Shown here: piece after piece, positions 28,167 to 35,978 of the stretch | How the letters are laid out: the number at the start of each line of letters is the position of its first letter | Position numbering within the stretch: position 1 is the stretch's first letter | Source of the DNA: Poindextera sp036272595 | GTDB lineage: Bacteria; Pseudomonadota; Alphaproteobacteria; Caulobacterales; Caulobacteraceae | NCBI GenBank assembly: GCA_036272595.1 | Contig: DATAYM010000017.1 | Location: 61,408-125,407 of the forward strand | Direction of reading: 5' to 3' | DNA length: 64,000 nt | The notes under the pieces: generated by a model | Databases searched by the model: none | What the model was told of the DNA's origin: nothing | The model's input: only the letters and a program-made list of their open reading frames with translations | Program-made: the position numbers and the translations under genes

Positions 28167-28255
28167 GCCTATGTGCCGTTGCCGTTCAACGCCCGCGCCC
28201 CCGGTAGATGATCGCCTTCCAATCCAGTCGATCGTCCTCTGTCGCTCGGGCTAGC

Positions 28256-28286
28256 GCGTGAGAAGCCTTGAGAGGCGTGAGAAGCC
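28256..28286. repeat. 12-bp direct repeat with 19-bp period
   Basis: GCGTGAGAAGCC occurs at 28256-28267 and again at 28275-28286, separated by TTGAGAG. A 19-base period is close to two helical turns, so both copies would face the same side of DNA, as for a dimeric activator. It lies in the same gene-free 216-base stretch as the palindromes. Confidence 0.55.
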
Positions 28287-28325
28287 CGTTGACGATCCGC
28301 GACGAGGAAGTAGGTCATCTTGGCC

Positions 28326-28685
28326 CTAAGAGGCCGCCACGGTCGCGCGCTGGCGCAGCCTTAGGGCCAGACGACCAACGGCAGATTTGCTGGGGAAGCG
28401 ACCTGAGCCGAACGCCTCGGCTCCCAGCCGCGCGATCTCCGCCATCGAGACCAGGCCGTCCCGGTCAGTGATGAAAGCCATAACAGCGGGTTCGCGTTCG
28501 AAGGGTGACCGCCGGCCGGCTTCGCGCGGCGGCAAGAGCTGGTGGTGGACCGCCGCCACCAAGTCGACCGACCACGCGCGCCCAGGGCCGAACTCAGCGG
28601 CGATCTCGACGGCCATCGCCGAGAAGGTGCGCTCGCGGCTCGCGGCGACGAAGGCGCGGATGTCGGGATCGGTCGGATCAGGCAT
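28326..28685 (-). CDS. Hypothetical protein with possible helix-turn-helix
   Basis: A 119-residue protein overlapping the gemA stop by eight bases. I do not recognise a family. N-terminal SAMAVEIAAEFGPGRAWSVD and C-terminal SMAEIARLGAEAFGSGRFPS then KSAVGRLALRLRQR are helix-turn-helix-like, the latter resembling phage DNA-binding modules. Between them is a Pro/Arg-rich linker. Its place between gemA and mor suggests an early regulatory or accessory role. Confidence 0.6.
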   Translation of the reverse strand: MPDPTDPDIRAFVAASRERTFSAMAVEIAAEFGPGRAWSVDLVAAVHHQLLPPREAGRRSPFEREPAVMAFITDRDGLVSMAEIARLGAEAFGSGRFPSKSAVGRLALRLRQRATVAAS

Positions 28686-29091
28686 CCGCGTGCGCCTTTC
28701 GCTCGACCATCGCCTTGAGGGCGGTGATCACCGGACCGGCCTTACTCGCGTTCAGAAATCGGAGCGCCGAGACCTTCGCCTGCCGTTCCAGAAATGCATT
28801 AAGGCTGGCCTCGGTTGGTGCGTCCGCGTAGGCGGTCCAGAGCTTGCGGATCGCGGCCACTTGGCCAGGCGATGCCATGCCGTCGCGCTCGCCGAACGAT
28901 CGGCGGCGCGACGAGCTGGTGAAGCCCAGCCCTCGGAACCTGTCCATGACGGCATCGAAGCCGCGACCGTCCAAGTGGCTCGCGCTATGGGTGCCCCCGA
29001 AGTTTTCGAGGATCGCCCGATAGTCGTCATCGCCAAGGCCCAGCTGGGCCTTGGCGACTCTCAGCAGGGCCAGCTTAGACTTGTGCAGCAT
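28678..29091 (-). CDS. gemA: GemA-like (Mu gp16) early protein
   Basis: A 137-residue member of the GemA/DUF1018 family; in Mu, GemA alters host gene expression and DNA topology after infection. The N-terminal SKLALLRVAKAQLGLGDDDY is diagnostic, followed by LDGRGFDAVMDRFRGLGF and the later MASPGQVAAIRKLWTAYA, the family's second conserved block. Length is typical. It overlaps the upstream 102-residue gene by 17 bases and the downstream gene by eight, forming part of the tight early operon. Confidence 0.85.
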   Translation of the reverse strand: MLHKSKLALLRVAKAQLGLGDDDYRAILENFGGTHSASHLDGRGFDAVMDRFRGLGFTSSSRRRSFGERDGMASPGQVAAIRKLWTAYADAPTEASLNAFLERQAKVSALRFLNASKAGPVITALKAMVERKAHADA

Positions 29092-29383
29092 GCTGATCCG
29101 CGTGGAGGTCTTCTTGAATCTTCGTGACCCTCGCTATCGTCTCGCGCTGGAGCGCCGCGGCGCCAGCCAGCAGCGCGTAAATCGTCTCATCATAGCTCAA
29201 AGAAACACGGGCAAATTCCGGCGTCAGCGCGTAGTCCGCGGCCAGGTCCATGATCCTTCCAACATGCTCAAACGCCACATTCGCGATCCAGAGGTCGGCG
29301 GCGAGACGCCCGGCCGGTACCCGTGGATCGCCGCTCGCCGGCGGACGATCGGCATTAGATTCGATCACTTGCGGGTTGGTCAT
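29075..29383 (-). CDS. Phage early-operon hypothetical protein
   Basis: A 102-residue protein of unknown function. It has a charged, Pro-rich N-terminus, then helices such as LAADLWIANVAFEHVGRIMD and YDETIYALLAGAAALQRETI, with a C-terminal coiled-coil-like tail. No membrane segment. It lies between the MuB homologue (nine bases away) and gemA (overlap), so it is part of the leftward early operon. Confidence 0.6.
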   Translation of the reverse strand: MTNPQVIESNADRPPASGDPRVPAGRLAADLWIANVAFEHVGRIMDLAADYALTPEFARVSLSYDETIYALLAGAAALQRETIARVTKIQEDLHADQHAAQV

Positions 29384-29392
29384 GGGTGCCTT

Positions 29393-30220
29393 TCAGGCTG
29401 CTAAGAAGAGAAAATCACGCACAAGTTCGGCGGTGACGGGTTGCCGATCAGCTTCGATATTCAGTTCGCTTAGAAGGTCGGCCGCGCGGCGGAAGCTGCG
29501 GTCGGCGCGGCCGGTTCCGAAGTGGTGGATAACAAGTTGAAGTGCATTGGGATCAACCAAGCCGCCGGCTTCGAAGAAGAGCTTCAGGTCATCATCCCTC
29601 ACGTCTGCATACGTGAGGGTCTCGACATAGAGCGCACGGTCGGCGACCGCCGCCGATAGGACACTTTGTCCGCGCCGATCGCTCTTCAAGATGAACTCGT
29701 TGTTGCCGACGAAAATCAGGCCGATGGGAAAAGGTGAATAGCCGCCCGTCGCATCGTTCAAGAACCGCAAGACCTCGATCGCTTCAGGCGACAGGTTTTG
29801 CGCTTCATCAAATATGATCGTGTAGTGCGGGCTCCATTGCTCGGCCGATTCACGTTGTTGCTTGCGGCTGCCGTCAAAGCCCGCCCATTCACAGATCACG
29901 CCAAACATTCGGCCCCGGAGCATGACGTAATTGGTCGGGGTGGTGTCGCGATGGGCGGATGGGCAAACCTCGTAAATGGCCTCAAGCGCGAGCTGGAGCG
30001 CCGCGGTGGACTTCAGCCCGCCCTTGGGTCCAGGCGGAACAGACACCACCGCCACCTTGCATTCTTCCGCGGCCTGGAACCGTCCTATCGCCGTGCTTTT
30101 GCCGATGCCGGGAGGTCCGGAAAAGACCGCTATGCGCCGTCGATCGTGAGATTTTTGCATGTGTGCGAGAAGGGTGCTGACGACCGAGGTCGCCACGTAT
30201 CCGCTGTCGTCAGCCGACAT
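29393..30220 (-). CDS. MuB-like AAA ATPase (transposition target selector)
   Basis: A 275-residue AAA+ ATPase that in Mu binds target DNA, gives target immunity and activates MuA. Walker A is GPPGIGKST (residues 35-43), Walker B IIFDEAQNLSPEAIEVLRFL, and sensor-like GLIFVGNNEF follows. The C-terminal domain after about 210 is small and helical, ending ELVRDFLFLAA. Its ATG overlaps the MuA stop by 11 bases. Intact, so transposition functions may be preserved. Confidence 0.87.
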   Translation of the reverse strand: MSADDSGYVATSVVSTLLAHMQKSHDRRRIAVFSGPPGIGKSTAIGRFQAAEECKVAVVSVPPGPKGGLKSTAALQLALEAIYEVCPSAHRDTTPTNYVMLRGRMFGVICEWAGFDGSRKQQRESAEQWSPHYTIIFDEAQNLSPEAIEVLRFLNDATGGYSPFPIGLIFVGNNEFILKSDRRGQSVLSAAVADRALYVETLTYADVRDDDLKLFFEAGGLVDPNALQLVIHHFGTGRADRSFRRAADLLSELNIEADRQPVTAELVRDFLFLAA

Positions 30221-32177
30221 TGCGTTGCTCTCCCATGAGGCGGGCGGTGCGGCGGTCGCGCAGGGCTCTCGCGCGCTCTTCCGGCGTCTGAGCGGGCGTC
30301 GGCTCGCTGGCGCTGCCGATGGCCAAGACCAGCGCTGTCGCAGCCCCGCCGGTGTCCAGACGGTCGACCCGCCCGGCGACTGTCGTCACAGGCAGCCGAG
30401 CGACCATTCGGCGCTTGATGGCTATAGGGTCAGCCGGCGGCGCTTCTTGTTCGAGTAGAGCCACATGACGCCGCTGGCCGGCCTGTCGGCGCGCGGATTC
30501 GAGTGCGCCTTCTTCCCACAGGGCGGGCATGGCGTAGTCTCGTTCGAGATACGCCCAACTGCCGTCCCGCTGCTGAAACAGCGGCTCGCCCCCGCGACGC
30601 CAGGGCAGCGCCAGCGCTACGGTCGTCCCGGCCGGCAGCGCAGACAGCGCCGGGTGGTGAAATCCTATGCCGTCGATCGAGACACGGCCGTCCCTGGCCT
30701 TGCGGGTGTCGTGTTTGCAGAAGGCCGCGTCCAGCGCGAGCGGGTCAACACGAATTGGCCGCCAGCCGGCTTGGACTTTTTCGCGGAGCCATTCGTCTGG
30801 CGAGCGGCCGCCCCATTGGCCGCCGACCGGCCTGGCGTTGAAGTCCTCGACCATCATCGCGTGGTCGGTGCAGAACTCATCCCAAGAGCCCGGATAGGGC
30901 TTCGGCGGCCTTCCAACGGTCTGGGTCTTCTTGTGCATCCGCTCGCCGCCGGCGTAGCCTGGGAGCTGGGCATAGACATAGCGGTCCATCATCGCGAAGC
31001 GGCCCTCGATCGGCTTGGCCGAGGCGTTGTAGGGCCGCGCATAAATGACGGTGCGAACGCCGGCCGGGTTCACCAGCTGCAGGGCGCCTCGGAGCTTCTC
31101 CTCCAGGCCGGCGAACTCAGAACCGTTGTCGAGATAGAGCGCGCGCGGAAAGCCCCATAGCGGCTGCTGCGTCATGGCGATAAACGCCTCGATGACATGC
31201 TCCTGCCGGATGCCTTCACCCTCGGCGCACATGACGAGATGGCAAAAGATTCGGCCCGTTCCAGCGTCCACAAAGCCGATGTTTTTGCCCCACGTGGCGG
31301 AGCCGTCCGGGCGGGTCACGATCACGTCGATCGGCTTCACGTCCGCGATGACGATCTCCATCGGCGCATAGCAGGTCCAGTCTCGACGGATGCGCGGCTT
31401 GGCGTCGTCGAAGGCCTTGGCGTTATTCTTTTTGAGGTTGACGACGCGGTATTCGGAGAATCGCTCAACGTGGCGGCGGGACAGTCGATAGGCCGCTGGC
31501 GCCAGCTCGACGCCGCGGGCCTCGCACAACTCCAACAGCCGGAATTCGAGCAGGCGGCGGACTTCGTTGACGCCTGACGCTTCGGCTGTCGATGCCCACA
31601 GCCCTTTGGCCTCGACCACGACCAAGCCGCCAATTTGAGCAAGTAAGTCTTCGGGTTGTCCGGCCGCGCGGAACGCTCGGTCAAAGACACGGGAGACCAC
31701 GACGCGAGGCTTGCCGGCGTCTTGGGGCAGCTTTCGCGCTAGCCCCGCCATTCCATGCTTCTCGTAGAGGTCAATCCAGCGCTGAAGGGTGCGCTCGCTA
31801 TGCTTGCCCTTGGCGGCCTCGACGCGGATCTCCGCCGCCCGCCCCGCTGTCCCCCGCTCATGGCCGATGGCCGCCTCGATCGCCTTGAACCTGGCCGCCA
31901 CGCGTTCGCTCTGATTCTTGAAGACCGCCAGCCGCTGCGCCGTCGGCGCCAGGACGGACAGGGCGGTGCTCATGGGCCGTTCAAGGGCCGCTGAGAGGCT
32001 TCTGAGAGACACCTGATAGCATCGGCCCGAACGACCACCACGGCCCTTCACGGTGCGAACCTCAAGGGCGATGCCCCGCCATGATTCGGCGGCGACGGCC
32101 GCGGTTGCCGATCGACGGCCAATGCCGGCCATCGCGGCGACCTCGCCGACGCTCAGCCAATCGCCCCCAGCCGCCAT
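30210..32177 (-). CDS. MuA-like DDE transposase
   Basis: The phage transposase, 655 residues. N-terminal Mu-type DNA-binding domain (about 1-65) opens WLSVGEVAAMAGIGRRSATA. A second helix-turn-helix segment lies near 120-165 (LQRWIDLYEKHGMAGLARKL). The RNase H-like core has its acidic triad at about Asp279 (IADVKPIDV), Asp350 (YLDNGSEF) and Glu391 (KPIEGRF), followed by the beta-barrel domain with RDGRVSIDGIGFHHPALSAL. C-terminal residues resemble the MuB/ClpX-interacting tail. It starts directly after the stop of the small regulator. No frame disruption is seen. Confidence 0.9.
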   Translation of the reverse strand: MAAGGDWLSVGEVAAMAGIGRRSATAAVAAESWRGIALEVRTVKGRGGRSGRCYQVSLRSLSAALERPMSTALSVLAPTAQRLAVFKNQSERVAARFKAIEAAIGHERGTAGRAAEIRVEAAKGKHSERTLQRWIDLYEKHGMAGLARKLPQDAGKPRVVVSRVFDRAFRAAGQPEDLLAQIGGLVVVEAKGLWASTAEASGVNEVRRLLEFRLLELCEARGVELAPAAYRLSRRHVERFSEYRVVNLKKNNAKAFDDAKPRIRRDWTCYAPMEIVIADVKPIDVIVTRPDGSATWGKNIGFVDAGTGRIFCHLVMCAEGEGIRQEHVIEAFIAMTQQPLWGFPRALYLDNGSEFAGLEEKLRGALQLVNPAGVRTVIYARPYNASAKPIEGRFAMMDRYVYAQLPGYAGGERMHKKTQTVGRPPKPYPGSWDEFCTDHAMMVEDFNARPVGGQWGGRSPDEWLREKVQAGWRPIRVDPLALDAAFCKHDTRKARDGRVSIDGIGFHHPALSALPAGTTVALALPWRRGGEPLFQQRDGSWAYLERDYAMPALWEEGALESARRQAGQRRHVALLEQEAPPADPIAIKRRMVARLPVTTVAGRVDRLDTGGAATALVLAIGSASEPTPAQTPEERARALRDRRTARLMGEQRNVG

Positions 32178-32390
32178 CTATGCAGCCGCCGCGCTCTCTC
32201 GCAGGATGATCCTGCGCAGTTCTTTGGCCGCCGGGCCATTCTTCAACCCAGCCAAGGCGCGGTGAGCATATGAAGGGGTCACGCTGTTGCGAAGGCACCA
32301 GGCGCGGAGCGAATCGCCTTGTTCGGTGAAGCCGGCGCGCACCCTGCGCACCAAGGCTTCGCTTCCGTTCAACTCGATTGTGTGCTGCAT
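32178..32390 (-). CDS. Small early DNA-binding protein (Ner-like position)
   Basis: A 70-residue protein from ATG 32390, stopping directly before the transposase ATG. GDSLRAWCLRNSVTPSYAHR resembles a helix-turn-helix. It is the first gene of the leftward early operon and divergent from the repressor, the exact position of Mu Ner, the negative regulator of early transcription. Sequence similarity to Ner is not evident; the role is inferred from position. A longer in-frame start (32444) would run through the palindromic operator and is less likely. Confidence 0.65.
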   Translation of the reverse strand: MQHTIELNGSEALVRRVRAGFTEQGDSLRAWCLRNSVTPSYAHRALAGLKNGPAAKELRRIILRESAAAA

Positions 32391-32408
32391 TGCCGGCCCC
32401 GCGAGTTT

Positions 32409-32450
32409 GTCCACAGGTGGACGGTATTGACCGCTTGTCCACACGTCAAC
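32409..32450. promoter_or_regulatory. Candidate repressor operators in the early divergent promoter
   Basis: TTGTCCACAGGTGGAC (32407-32422) contains the perfect repeat GTCCAC-AG-GTGGAC, and a second copy TTGTCCACACGTCAAC (32435-32450) keeps the left half and a weaker right half. The copies are 28 bases apart in the 73-base gap between the divergent repressor and early regulator, as expected for lysogeny control. Binding is inferred. Confidence 0.6.
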
Positions 32451-32463
32451 ACGGCTGCCGTCA

Positions 32464-32973
32464 ATGCTTGAGGATCAGGTTCGCCGTATTCGAGAGGCGC
32501 TAGGCGCGGCCAACGACTCTGAGTTGGCGGAGAAGCTAGGGCTGGGTCGATCGGCGGTATCGAGGTGGAAGGAGCGCGGGGTAATTCCGGCGAAGTTTCG
32601 CTTCCTGGCTGAACGCGACGGCCGCCATGCTATTGAGCATGGCTCCCAGTTCATCGAACACGACCGCCTATACGGCCATGCCGATCATCACTATTGGCTG
32701 AGGGCCGCTCTGCAATTCATTCCTCCGGGATATGGCGCGAAACTGGCGGCGCCAGACCGCGCGCGACTGCTTGAGTTCGTGCTCACCCGGCTTATGGGAG
32801 CCGCCGCCGACGCCACTGTCCGAGAACTCGGAAAGCGCCGCTGCGAGAGCGAGGAAGACCTTCAGGCGTTGCTAGAGGTTCTCGGTTCCGGCACCAGCTC
32901 GGAGACGGGCTCGATGTACGCGGACCGCATAGCAAGGGTCCTCGCTGAAGGCCTCCCAGCAAACCCTACCTAG
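32464..32973 (+). CDS. Phage repressor-like protein (CI-type HTH)
   Basis: A 169-residue protein likely to maintain lysogeny by repressing the early operon. The N-terminal CI-type helix-turn-helix is NDSELAEKLGLGRSAVSRWK followed by ERGVIPAKF. The C-terminal half is helical (YWLRAALQFIPPGYGAKLAA) and has no LexA-like protease Ser/Lys pattern that I can see, so induction would not be by RecA-driven self-cleavage. Transcribed rightward, divergent from the Ner-position gene. Its stop overlaps the convergent gene at 32970 by four bases. Confidence 0.78.
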   Translation: MLEDQVRRIREALGAANDSELAEKLGLGRSAVSRWKERGVIPAKFRFLAERDGRHAIEHGSQFIEHDRLYGHADHHYWLRAALQFIPPGYGAKLAAPDRARLLEFVLTRLMGAAADATVRELGKRRCESEEDLQALLEVLGSGTSSETGSMYADRIARVLAEGLPANPT

Positions 32974-33902
32974 GGGATCGCTGGAAGTGCTGTGACCTCG
33001 CCGATCCGCGCATGCCAAGCCTTGTCGCCCGCCTCGATCCCCATCATGTCGCCCTGCCTGGTCAGCCGAAATCGGCCAGTCCCAGTGCTTGCGGGCGAAA
33101 GGGCGGCCAGTGTGTTCGCTGTTTCGACCGAGAGAAAGGCCGCGGCTGTATCGACGTGCTCCATGGCCAGCCGCATCGTCTCTAGCGCCGCGCCGTGGCC
33201 TGCCAGCTTCTCCGCGCAGATGACTGGGGCAAGCGCCGCGGTCCAGGCGCGCAGGTCGGGGTGGCCGGCATCGGCGATCATGTCGGTCAAGATCACCCGC
33301 GCCTCCTGCAGCCGCTCTCTGTCTCGCCAGGTTGACCGAAGGAAGGCCGCACCCCTGATGAACCCGATATCCCGCAGCGTGCGATCGACGTCGATTTGCA
33401 CCGGGCCGCCCCCGCGCGTCTTGTCGAAGATGCCCTTCCGGATCGCGGCCATCTTGGCCATGCGGTTCTGCAGTTCATCGACGCGATCGACGCGCGAGCT
33501 GACCCGGTCGATCCAGTCAATCCGCGCTTGAAGCCGGCCTAGCGCCTGGGCTAGCTCGGCGGCGTTCTGGCGCTCGCGCTCTTCCTGCAGGAAGAGGTTC
33601 TCGGCAATGTTTGACGCGGTCTGCCAGCCAGCCTGGTCCGGAGCATTGCGGCCCAAGGCAAGCCACCGCGATCCGGATGGGAGGCACACTGGACAAGGCG
33701 CCATGTCCTTAAGAGGACGAAGGCGACTATCGATCTCAACCGGGCTGGCGAGCACGACCAGTTCGCCCTCGGCCGGCGGCCGCTCCGTGCTGATGGTCGG
33801 GAACGTCTCCGGCTGTCCGGTGGACTTTACGTGTTCCAGGAAGCGCCTGCCGAGGGCGATGCCTGGATTGCTCGGATAGACGGGATTCGTTTCGAGGTTC
33901 AA
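32970..33902 (-). CDS. Hypothetical protein with a CxxC pair, at the repressor end
   Basis: A 310-residue protein of unknown function, convergent with the repressor. A CPVC pair near residue 70 sits in MAPCPVCLPSGSRWLALG and may bind metal. The central region (about 105-165) is predicted coiled coil (QEERERQNAAELAQALGRLQ). Later parts are helical with AHGAALETMRLAMEH-like sequence. It may be a moron gene between the repressor and the phage end, or the first non-phage gene. No signal peptide or membrane helix. Confidence 0.6.
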   Translation of the reverse strand: MNLETNPVYPSNPGIALGRRFLEHVKSTGQPETFPTISTERPPAEGELVVLASPVEIDSRLRPLKDMAPCPVCLPSGSRWLALGRNAPDQAGWQTASNIAENLFLQEERERQNAAELAQALGRLQARIDWIDRVSSRVDRVDELQNRMAKMAAIRKGIFDKTRGGGPVQIDVDRTLRDIGFIRGAAFLRSTWRDRERLQEARVILTDMIADAGHPDLRAWTAALAPVICAEKLAGHGAALETMRLAMEHVDTAAAFLSVETANTLAALSPASTGTGRFRLTRQGDMMGIEAGDKAWHARIGEVTALPAIP

Positions 33903-33941
33903 GCGCCGCTCCGAGCCTCAACCGACAGAAGACTCCGTGGA

Positions 33942-34178
33942 TCATGTATCCATCAGGCGAGCGGCACAAGAATGGGAGGGCGCGATCCGCTGGCCAGCAC
34001 TTGGCCTGCGCAAAGCGGCCCGACTCCCCAATAGACTCCTCAATCTGCTGAGATCATTCTCACCACAGCTGATTTCATTGCGTTTTTCGCGGGCCTCTAT
34101 TGAGGAGTCCCGGACCTCCTCAATAAGCTCCCGAAACCGGGCGCAAACCCAATCCGTATCAGCGAATTCCATCGCCAA
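33942..34178 (-). CDS. Doubtful small hypothetical gene at the element edge
   Basis: A 78-codon frame whose first part, MEFADTDWVCARFRELIEEV then RDSSIEAREKRNE, looks protein-like and helical, while the second half is Arg/Ser-rich and shadow-like. It overlaps the CTCCTCAAT repeats at 34034-34124. It lies 39 bases upstream of the 310-residue gene in the same direction. Could be real, or spurious coding in the end region of the element. Confidence 0.3.
   Translation of the reverse strand: MAMEFADTDWVCARFRELIEEVRDSSIEAREKRNEISCGENDLSRLRSLLGSRAALRRPSAGQRIAPSHSCAARLMDT
34034..34124. repeat. Three copies of CTCCTCAAT, two inverted, near the element's right edge
   Basis: GACTCCTCAAT (34034-34044) is matched exactly by its reverse complement ATTGAGGAGTC (34099-34109), and a third CTCCTCAAT lies at 34116-34124, forming a nine-base hairpin stem with the second. 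Multiple short sites in mixed orientation at the repressor-side end of a Mu-like element are what transposase end-binding sites look like, but I see no copy at the other end, so this is only a candidate. Confidence 0.5.
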
Positions 34179-34225
34179 AATCTAACGGCCGCTTCCGTCA
34201 ATCTCAAAAAGCGCGCCCAGCGGAT

Positions 34226-35818
34226 CTAGGTTGATTTCCGTTCCGGCGAGTCCAGAACCCGCCGCACGTGGGCCGCGAGCTGGTCGTAGGTGAACGGCTT
34301 GGACAGCAGGTCGACGCCGGCATCGAGGCGGCCCTGGTGCACGATGGCGTTGCGCGAATAGCCGGTGGTGTAGAGCACCCTCAAGCCGGGCCGGATTTGC
34401 GCGGCCTCCTCCGCGAGCAGCCGACCGCTACGCCCCGGCAACACCACGTCGGTGAACAGCAGGTCGATCCGCTCGTCGCTGCGCAAGATGGGCAGGGCCC
34501 CTTCGGCGTCAGCGGCTTCGAGCACTCGGTAACCGAGTTCGGTCAGGCTCATTGCGCTGTAGGCGCGGACTCCCTCATTGTCTTCGACGAGGAGCACCAC
34601 CTCGCCCTCGGCCGCGCCCACCGACCGATGCTCGCCGGCGTCCTCATCCTGCGAGGCCGGGCCACGGTAGCGGGGGAGATAGAGCTTCACGCAGGTCCCC
34701 TCGCCGGGCTCGCTGTAAATCGTCACATGGCCGCCGGATTGCTTGACGAAGCCGTAGACCATGCTGAGGCCGAGGCCCGTGCCTCTTCCCTCTCCCTTGG
34801 TGGTGAAGAACGGCTCGAACACGCGCGCGAGCACATCCTTCGGGATGCCGCCGCCGGTGTCGGTCACCGACAGCAGCACGTACTGACCGGGGATCACCTC
34901 GGTGTCGGTTTCCTGATAGGTCTCGTCGAGATAGGTGTTGGCCGTCTCGACCGTCAGCTTGCCGCCGCCCGGCATGGCGTCGCGGGCGTTCACGGCCAGA
35001 TTGAGCACCGCGGACTCCAGCTGGTTCTGATCCACCTCCACCGGCCACAGACGCGGATAAAGCACGCCCTCCAGCTCGATCTGTTCGCCCAATGCATGGT
35101 GCAGCAGTTCGGTCATGCGCCGGACCAGCAGGTTGAGGTCCGTCGCCACGGGCTGAAGCGGCTGGCGGCGTGAGAAGGCGAGGAGCCGCGAGGTCAGATT
35201 CACCGCCCGCTCCGCAGCCAGCCTGGCCATGCTCAAAGCCTTCTCCGCCCGCGGGTTCGGCTCGATGCTGCGCTGGGTGGTGTCCAGGCCGCCGATGATG
35301 ACCGTCAGCAGATTGTTGAAGTCATGCGCGATGCCGCCTGTCAGCTGGCCGACCGCTTCCATTTTCTGAGCCTGGAACAGCGCGTGCCGCGCCTGCTCGA
35401 GATCCTGTTGCGCCTCGTGCTGTTCGGTCCGGTCGCGGGTGATCTTGGCGAAGCCGATGATGGCGCCGTCGTCCTGGCGAATCGGCTCGATGGTGACGTG
35501 CGCCCAGAACCGGGTGCCGTCCTTGCGCACGCGCCAGCCCTCGGTCCTCCAACGTCCCTGGAGGCGTGCGGTGTCGAGCCCGTACTGCGGCAGCCCGGCT
35601 TGCCGATCATCTTCGGTGTAGAAGCGGGAAAAATGCTGGCCGATGATCTCGTCGGCCGTGTAGCCCTTCAGACGCCGAGCTCCCAGGTTCCAGCTGGTCA
35701 CCACGCCTTTGGGATCGAGCATGTAGATGGCGTAATCGCTGATCGCCTCGACCAGCCGCCGATACTGGCTCGCCTCGGTGTACCCCGCACCGCCAAGATC
35801 GTCCTTGTTCGCCACCAC
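34226..35818 (-). CDS. Hybrid sensor histidine kinase with PAS and receiver domains
   Basis: A 530-residue soluble hybrid kinase. A PAS domain (about 18-135) has YAIYMLDPKGVVTSWNLGAR, followed by PAC-like GFAKITRDRTEQ. The HisKA region carries the phospho-His in GGIAHDFNNLLTVIIGG, HATPase_c has NLAVNARDAMPGGGKLTVET (N box) and TGLGLSMVYGFVKQSGGH (G2 box). A C-terminal receiver domain (about 405-525) has the phospho-Asp in LLFTDVVLPG. No membrane segments, so it senses a cytoplasmic cue, perhaps light or redox through PAS. Likely chromosomal, just beyond the prophage. Confidence 0.92.
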   Translation of the reverse strand: MVANKDDLGGAGYTEASQYRRLVEAISDYAIYMLDPKGVVTSWNLGARRLKGYTADEIIGQHFSRFYTEDDRQAGLPQYGLDTARLQGRWRTEGWRVRKDGTRFWAHVTIEPIRQDDGAIIGFAKITRDRTEQHEAQQDLEQARHALFQAQKMEAVGQLTGGIAHDFNNLLTVIIGGLDTTQRSIEPNPRAEKALSMARLAAERAVNLTSRLLAFSRRQPLQPVATDLNLLVRRMTELLHHALGEQIELEGVLYPRLWPVEVDQNQLESAVLNLAVNARDAMPGGGKLTVETANTYLDETYQETDTEVIPGQYVLLSVTDTGGGIPKDVLARVFEPFFTTKGEGRGTGLGLSMVYGFVKQSGGHVTIYSEPGEGTCVKLYLPRYRGPASQDEDAGEHRSVGAAEGEVVLLVEDNEGVRAYSAMSLTELGYRVLEAADAEGALPILRSDERIDLLFTDVVLPGRSGRLLAEEAAQIRPGLRVLYTTGYSRNAIVHQGRLDAGVDLLSKPFTYDQLAAHVRRVLDSPERKST

Positions 35819-35978
35819 TTCACCGGAGACGGCCGACGGCCACGGCGCCGCCCCTACCCTTAACGCCCGCGTCGTCGGTTTGGTCCGCCGACACCGGTCC
35901 CGGCGTGATCTCCGCCTGGACGATTGTCAGGCGCCGCCTCGGTCGGCTAAAGGCTGACCGTCTTCGGCGGGGGCCTGC

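Larger units (their letters stand above)
21172..34200 (-). mobile_element. Mu-like transposable prophage with most structural genes missing
   Basis: Read right to left, the order is divergent repressor, early DNA-binding protein, MuA-like transposase, MuB-like ATPase, GemA, Mor-type activator, then small genes, tail assembly chaperone with frameshifted GpE, tape measure, and a cluster of cargo-like genes. This is the Mu early and middle plan. Lysis, small and large terminase, portal, protease/scaffold, capsid, sheath, tube, baseplate and fibre genes are absent, so no particle can be made from it alone. The boundaries are estimates: the terminator near 21130 on one side and the chromosomal kinase at 34226 on the other. 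I could not define the 5-bp target duplication. Confidence 0.8.

Noticed and set aside
30465..31160. Plus-strand frame opposite the transposase
   Set aside because: Shadow of the MuA-like gene; no domain, no ribosome site.
21172..34200. Gene transfer agent or tailocin interpretation of the phage region
   Set aside because: A tailocin needs sheath, tube, baseplate and lysis genes and a GTA needs capsid and terminase genes; none are present, while MuA/MuB identify a transposable phage.
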